From Thalassobius sp. Cn5-15 (lineage in GTDB: Bacteria; Pseudomonadota; Alphaproteobacteria; Rhodobacterales; Rhodobacteraceae), in contig NZ_JAKRGF010000001.1 in assembly GCF_022347685.1 (NCBI RefSeq), positions 1 through 64,000 on the forward strand: 64,000 bases of DNA, written 5' to 3'. Within the stretch, counting starts at the first letter, position 1. Every line of letters begins with the position of its first letter. The notes beneath the pieces were generated by a model that was not told the origin of the DNA, did not search any database, and saw nothing but the letters and a program-made list of their open reading frames with translations. The position numbers were made by a program, and so were the translations under genes. Below, in pieces: positions 61,510 to 64,000 of this stretch.

Positions 61510-62148
61510 TCAGGGTTTCCAGTTGAGGAAGTTCGCGATCAGACGCAGGCCAGTTTTCTGGCTTTTCTCAGGGTGAAACTGCATGCCCAACATGTTTTCG
61601 CGGCCCACAATTGCCGTGATCGGTCCGGCGTAATCCACATGGGCCAGCAGATGTGCAGGGTTGGCGACCTTCATGTGATAGCTGTGCACGAAATAGGCGT
61701 GATCGCCAGTCTTGATGCCATCAAACACCGGGTGGGGCGTGTCAATCACCAGATCGTTCCAGCCCATGTGTGGCACCTTCAGGCTGGGGTCAGCAGGGCT
61801 GATTTTGTCCACGTCGCCGCCGATCCAGTCAAAGCCTGCGGTTTCCTGATATTCCAGGCCACGCGTCGCCAGCATCTGCATGCCGATGCAAATGCCAAGG
61901 AAGGGTTGGCCGCCTTTGATCACCACCTCTTCCATTGCCTCAAACACACCGCGATGGTCAAAAAGCGCCTGACGGCAGGCCGGAAAGGCGCCGTCGCCGG
62001 GCAGAAGGATACGATCGGCTTTGCGGATCGTGTCAGGATCAGAGGTGACGACAACATCGCCCGCATTCGTTTCAGACGCCATGCGCTGAAAGGCCTTTTC
62101 GGCGGAATGCAGGTTGCCGCTTTCGTAATCTACAATCGCTGTCAGCAT
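61510..62148 (-). CDS. hisH: Imidazole glycerol phosphate synthase, glutaminase subunit
   Basis: This 212-residue class I glutamine amidotransferase supplies ammonia to HisF. The nucleophile is in PFLGICIGMQML and the histidine-glutamate pair is in MQFHPEKSQKTG. The ATG at 62148 (MLTAIVDYE) fits the family; the frame upstream is non-homologous. It lies 181 bp after hisB, a gap that holds no gene. Confidence 0.96.
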   Translation of the reverse strand: MLTAIVDYESGNLHSAEKAFQRMASETNAGDVVVTSDPDTIRKADRILLPGDGAFPACRQALFDHRGVFEAMEEVVIKGGQPFLGICIGMQMLATRGLEYQETAGFDWIGGDVDKISPADPSLKVPHMGWNDLVIDTPHPVFDGIKTGDHAYFVHSYHMKVANPAHLLAHVDYAGPITAIVGRENMLGMQFHPEKSQKTGLRLIANFLNWKP

Positions 62149-62329
62149 GGGGTAGGCCTTCTTTCGGGGAGCCAGAGGTCTGGCGAACTTAGATAGGTGG
62201 GGCAGGGGAAGGGGGCGCTGCCCCTTTTGGCTCATCAAAGATGCCCAAAGTATCCCCGGCACATTTTCAGACCAGTGAATATACGCACGGCACGAGGCCT
62301 TTCAATGATCCTCAAATACTCAAAACAGA

Positions 62330-62917
62330 TCAAAGCGCGCCTTTGGTTGATGGGATCGCATCGGCCTTGCGCGGGTCGGTCTCTACAGCTGTGCGCAGGG
62401 CGCGGGCGACGGATTTGAAGGCGGCTTCGGCCACATGGTGGGCATTAAAGCCGTGGATCTGATCAACGTGCAGGGTGATGCCGCCATGAGTACTGAGCGC
62501 CTGAAAGAACTCGCGCACCAGTTCGGTGTCGAACGTGCCGATTTTCTGCGCTGCAAACGCGACGTTCCAGATCAAGTAGGGGCGTGCAGAGAGATCGAGC
62601 GCGCAGCGGACCTGAGCGTCGTCCATTGCCAGATGGCAATCTGCGTAGCGGTTAATGCCCTTTTTGTCGCCCAGTGCGGCGGTCAGTGCCTGACCGATGG
62701 CAATGCCGGTGTCCTCAACAGTGTGGTGGTCATCGATGTGGTAATCACCCTTGGCGCGCACAGTCATGTCGATCAGAGAGTGACGCGACAGCTGGTCCAG
62801 CATATGGTCAAAGAAACCCACGCCAGTCTGGTTGTCGTACTGGCCAGTGCCGTCGAGGTTGATCTTGACCGTGATTTCGGTTTCTGCCGTCTGGCGGGTG
62901 ATGGTTGCGGTCCGCAT
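62330..62917 (-). CDS. hisB: Imidazole glycerol-phosphate dehydratase
   Basis: This 195-residue enzyme dehydrates IGP to imidazole acetol phosphate. The manganese ligands lie in [12 protein letters not shown] and [11 protein letters not shown]. It is the stand-alone dehydratase and lacks the phosphatase domain of enterobacterial HisB. Confidence 0.96.
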   Translation of the reverse strand: MRTATITRQTAETEITVKINLDGTGQYDNQTGVGFFDHMLDQLSRHSLIDMTVRAKGDYHIDDHHTVEDTGIAIGQALTAALGDKKGINRYADCHLAMDDAQVRCALDLSARPYLIWNVAFAAQKIGTFDTELVREFFQALSTHGGITLHVDQIHGFNAHHVAEAAFKSVARALRTAVETDPRKADAIPSTKGAL

Positions 62918-63031
62918 CTGGGCCTCCGTTAGCTATCGCGCTGCTTATAAGTCGCGGCGCGGCGCAATGAAAGCCTGCTGCGACGGTGGGCGCCAACTTG
63001 GGGGCAACCGTTGCGCCTGAGACGCGTGCGC

Positions 63032-64000
63032 TCAACCGATTTTGTGTTTGGTGCCGCCGCCGTTCAGACGGTTAAGGGATTTTGCCATCAGGTCGGGCAG
63101 CTGTTCGATGCGACGGCTGACCTCCACCGTGTCTTTGCCTTTGGCTGCCAGTTCGATGTTGACCAGCATTTCTTGCAGTGGGATCGCACCAAAGACGGCC
63201 GCGCTGGAGGCAAACTTGTGACAACGCTCCGCCACCTCTGGCAGCGGCTGTTCATGCTCGACCAGCCATTCCAGCAGGTCCTGCAGCTCTTCGCGCATCT
63301 GGGTCAGCAGCATATCATAGGCTTCACCAACGCTTTCACGCAGGGCTTTGTTCACTTCCATGTCGACCAGTTGACGCATCCGGTTCAGCCGCAACAGCGT
63401 AGGGCAGGTGTCATTGTTCGCCGCCGCCGCATGGTCGCGGATGATCCGCTGCAGATCGGGACGGAGCAGTGGTTTGGGCAGCACATCCTGCATGCCAAGC
63501 CCCAGAAATTCGGTCACGTTTTCCGGCATTACGTGGGCGGTCAGCGCAACGATTGGGCTTTTGGCCGAGGGGCCCTGACCCGCGCGGATTGCACGTGTCG
63601 CTTCGCGCCCATCTAGGACCGGCATGGAGATGTCCATCAGGATGAGGTCAAACTCTTCCTCGCTGGCCTTTTCGACGCCGGATTGGCCATTGTGCGCCTC
63701 TTCGACCAGATGGCCTTCACGGATCAGCATGGCGCGGACCACATCGCGGTTGATCTGGTTGTCCTCGACCACCAGAACTTTCAGCATATCGGTGGTGTTC
63801 TGATCCACCGCATCCTCAACCTGTGGCGCGGGGGGCGTCTCGGCTTCGGGCGCGTCACACTGCAGCATGGGCAGACGAAGGGTGAAGGTGGTGCCTTCGC
63901 CAAGGGTGCTTTCAACGCTGATACTGCCGCCTAGCGCTTCGCTGATGCGGCGCACGATGCCGAGGCCCAGACCGGTGCCCTCGGTTTTGCGCGCGAAACT
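63032..64000 (-). CDS. Hybrid sensor histidine kinase, C-terminal part (5' end outside window)
   Basis: The frame runs to the window edge on the minus strand, so the N-terminus is missing. The visible part starts in the kinase ATP-binding domain (KTEGTGLGLGIVRRISEALGG in two parts), continues to a receiver domain (VLVVEDNQINRD, phospho-Asp in LILMDISMP, Lys in VLPKPLLRPDL) and ends with an Hpt domain (CHKFASSAAVFGA, with its His). This is the order of a phosphorelay hybrid kinase. The signal sensed and the partner regulator are unknown. Confidence 0.9.
   Translation of the reverse strand, partial: SFARKTEGTGLGLGIVRRISEALGGSISVESTLGEGTTFTLRLPMLQCDAPEAETPPAPQVEDAVDQNTTDMLKVLVVEDNQINRDVVRAMLIREGHLVEEAHNGQSGVEKASEEEFDLILMDISMPVLDGREATRAIRAGQGPSAKSPIVALTAHVMPENVTEFLGLGMQDVLPKPLLRPDLQRIIRDHAAAANNDTCPTLLRLNRMRQLVDMEVNKALRESVGEAYDMLLTQMREELQDLLEWLVEHEQPLPEVAERCHKFASSAAVFGAIPLQEMLVNIELAAKGKDTVEVSRRIEQLPDLMAKSLNRLNGGGTKHKIG

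Noticed and set aside
1-64000. CRISPR array
   Set aside because: No regularly spaced repeats of 24-40 bp were seen; the only tandem repeat is the Asn-Arg coding tract.

Overview
The window looks like chromosomal DNA of a marine alphaproteobacterium of the Rhodobacterales (Roseobacter group: Ruegeria, Phaeobacter, Leisingera and relatives). The basis is the gene families and their order: an acs-adk-DUF4212-acetate symporter cluster, a single-cysteine DksA, RpoH, CarD, a SUV3-like helicase next to an Hsp15-like gene and fdxA, DUF2927 and MoxR/CoxE genes, and a hisB-hisH-hisA...hisF-hisE locus. Most genes are GC-rich and closely packed, with clear Shine-Dalgarno sequences. The species cannot be fixed from sequence alone.

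Layout. 1-5.1 kb: the acs 3' end, adenylate kinase, a two-subunit Na+/acetate-type symporter and a cNMP/CBS/DUF294 sensor, which together form an acetate uptake and activation unit. 5.1-11.1 kb: a membrane-anchored DnaQ-type exonuclease, TrmJ, heme A synthase and an M32 carboxypeptidase. 11.3-18.9 kb: gyrA, rpoH, a capsule-type protein, a YbiI-like zinc-finger protein, and an ABC-F ATPase behind a possible leader peptide. 18.9-25.3 kb: a YHS protein, CoxE (VWA), DUF2927, MoxR, DksA and an FAD monooxygenase. 25.5-35.5 kb: oligoendopeptidase F, a hydrolase with an SCP2 protein, the SUV3-like helicase, Hsp15-like protein, ferredoxin, CarD, and divergent cobS/cobT. 35.6-48.4 kb: a Kef-type antiporter, a large PilM/PilP-like bitopic protein, a SIMPL protein, OAH sulfhydrylase, an MCP, tRNA-Tyr, a 23S rRNA methyltransferase, a zinc-ribbon protein and a CoA-binding protein. 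48.5-62.9 kb: the histidine locus, split by about 10 kb of accessory DNA. The window ends inside a hybrid histidine kinase.

The most interesting part is the accessory insert between hisF and hisA (about 50.1-60.1 kb). It contains (i) an apparent MuF-type polymorphic toxin, a phage minor-head domain fused to a CdiA-CT RNase A-like domain, followed by a probable CdiI-type immunity gene and with no other phage gene nearby; (ii) a 138-aa bipartite protein, with 22 acidic and no basic residues before residue 76 and then a cationic four-cysteine tail, followed by a coiled-coil protein and a subtilisin-like protease; (iii) a LuxR-type regulator whose receiver has Glu where the phospho-Asp belongs; and (iv) a unit of a SARP/BTAD-like TPR regulator, a soluble PAP2/vanadium-haloperoxidase-fold enzyme with sixteen Asn-Arg dipeptides, and a second subtilisin-like protease. 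All catalytic residues of both proteases and of the PAP2-fold enzyme are present. I read this as a candidate undescribed system for a peptide or small-protein product, with its own processing and regulation. This is inference from gene content and order, not a match to a known system.
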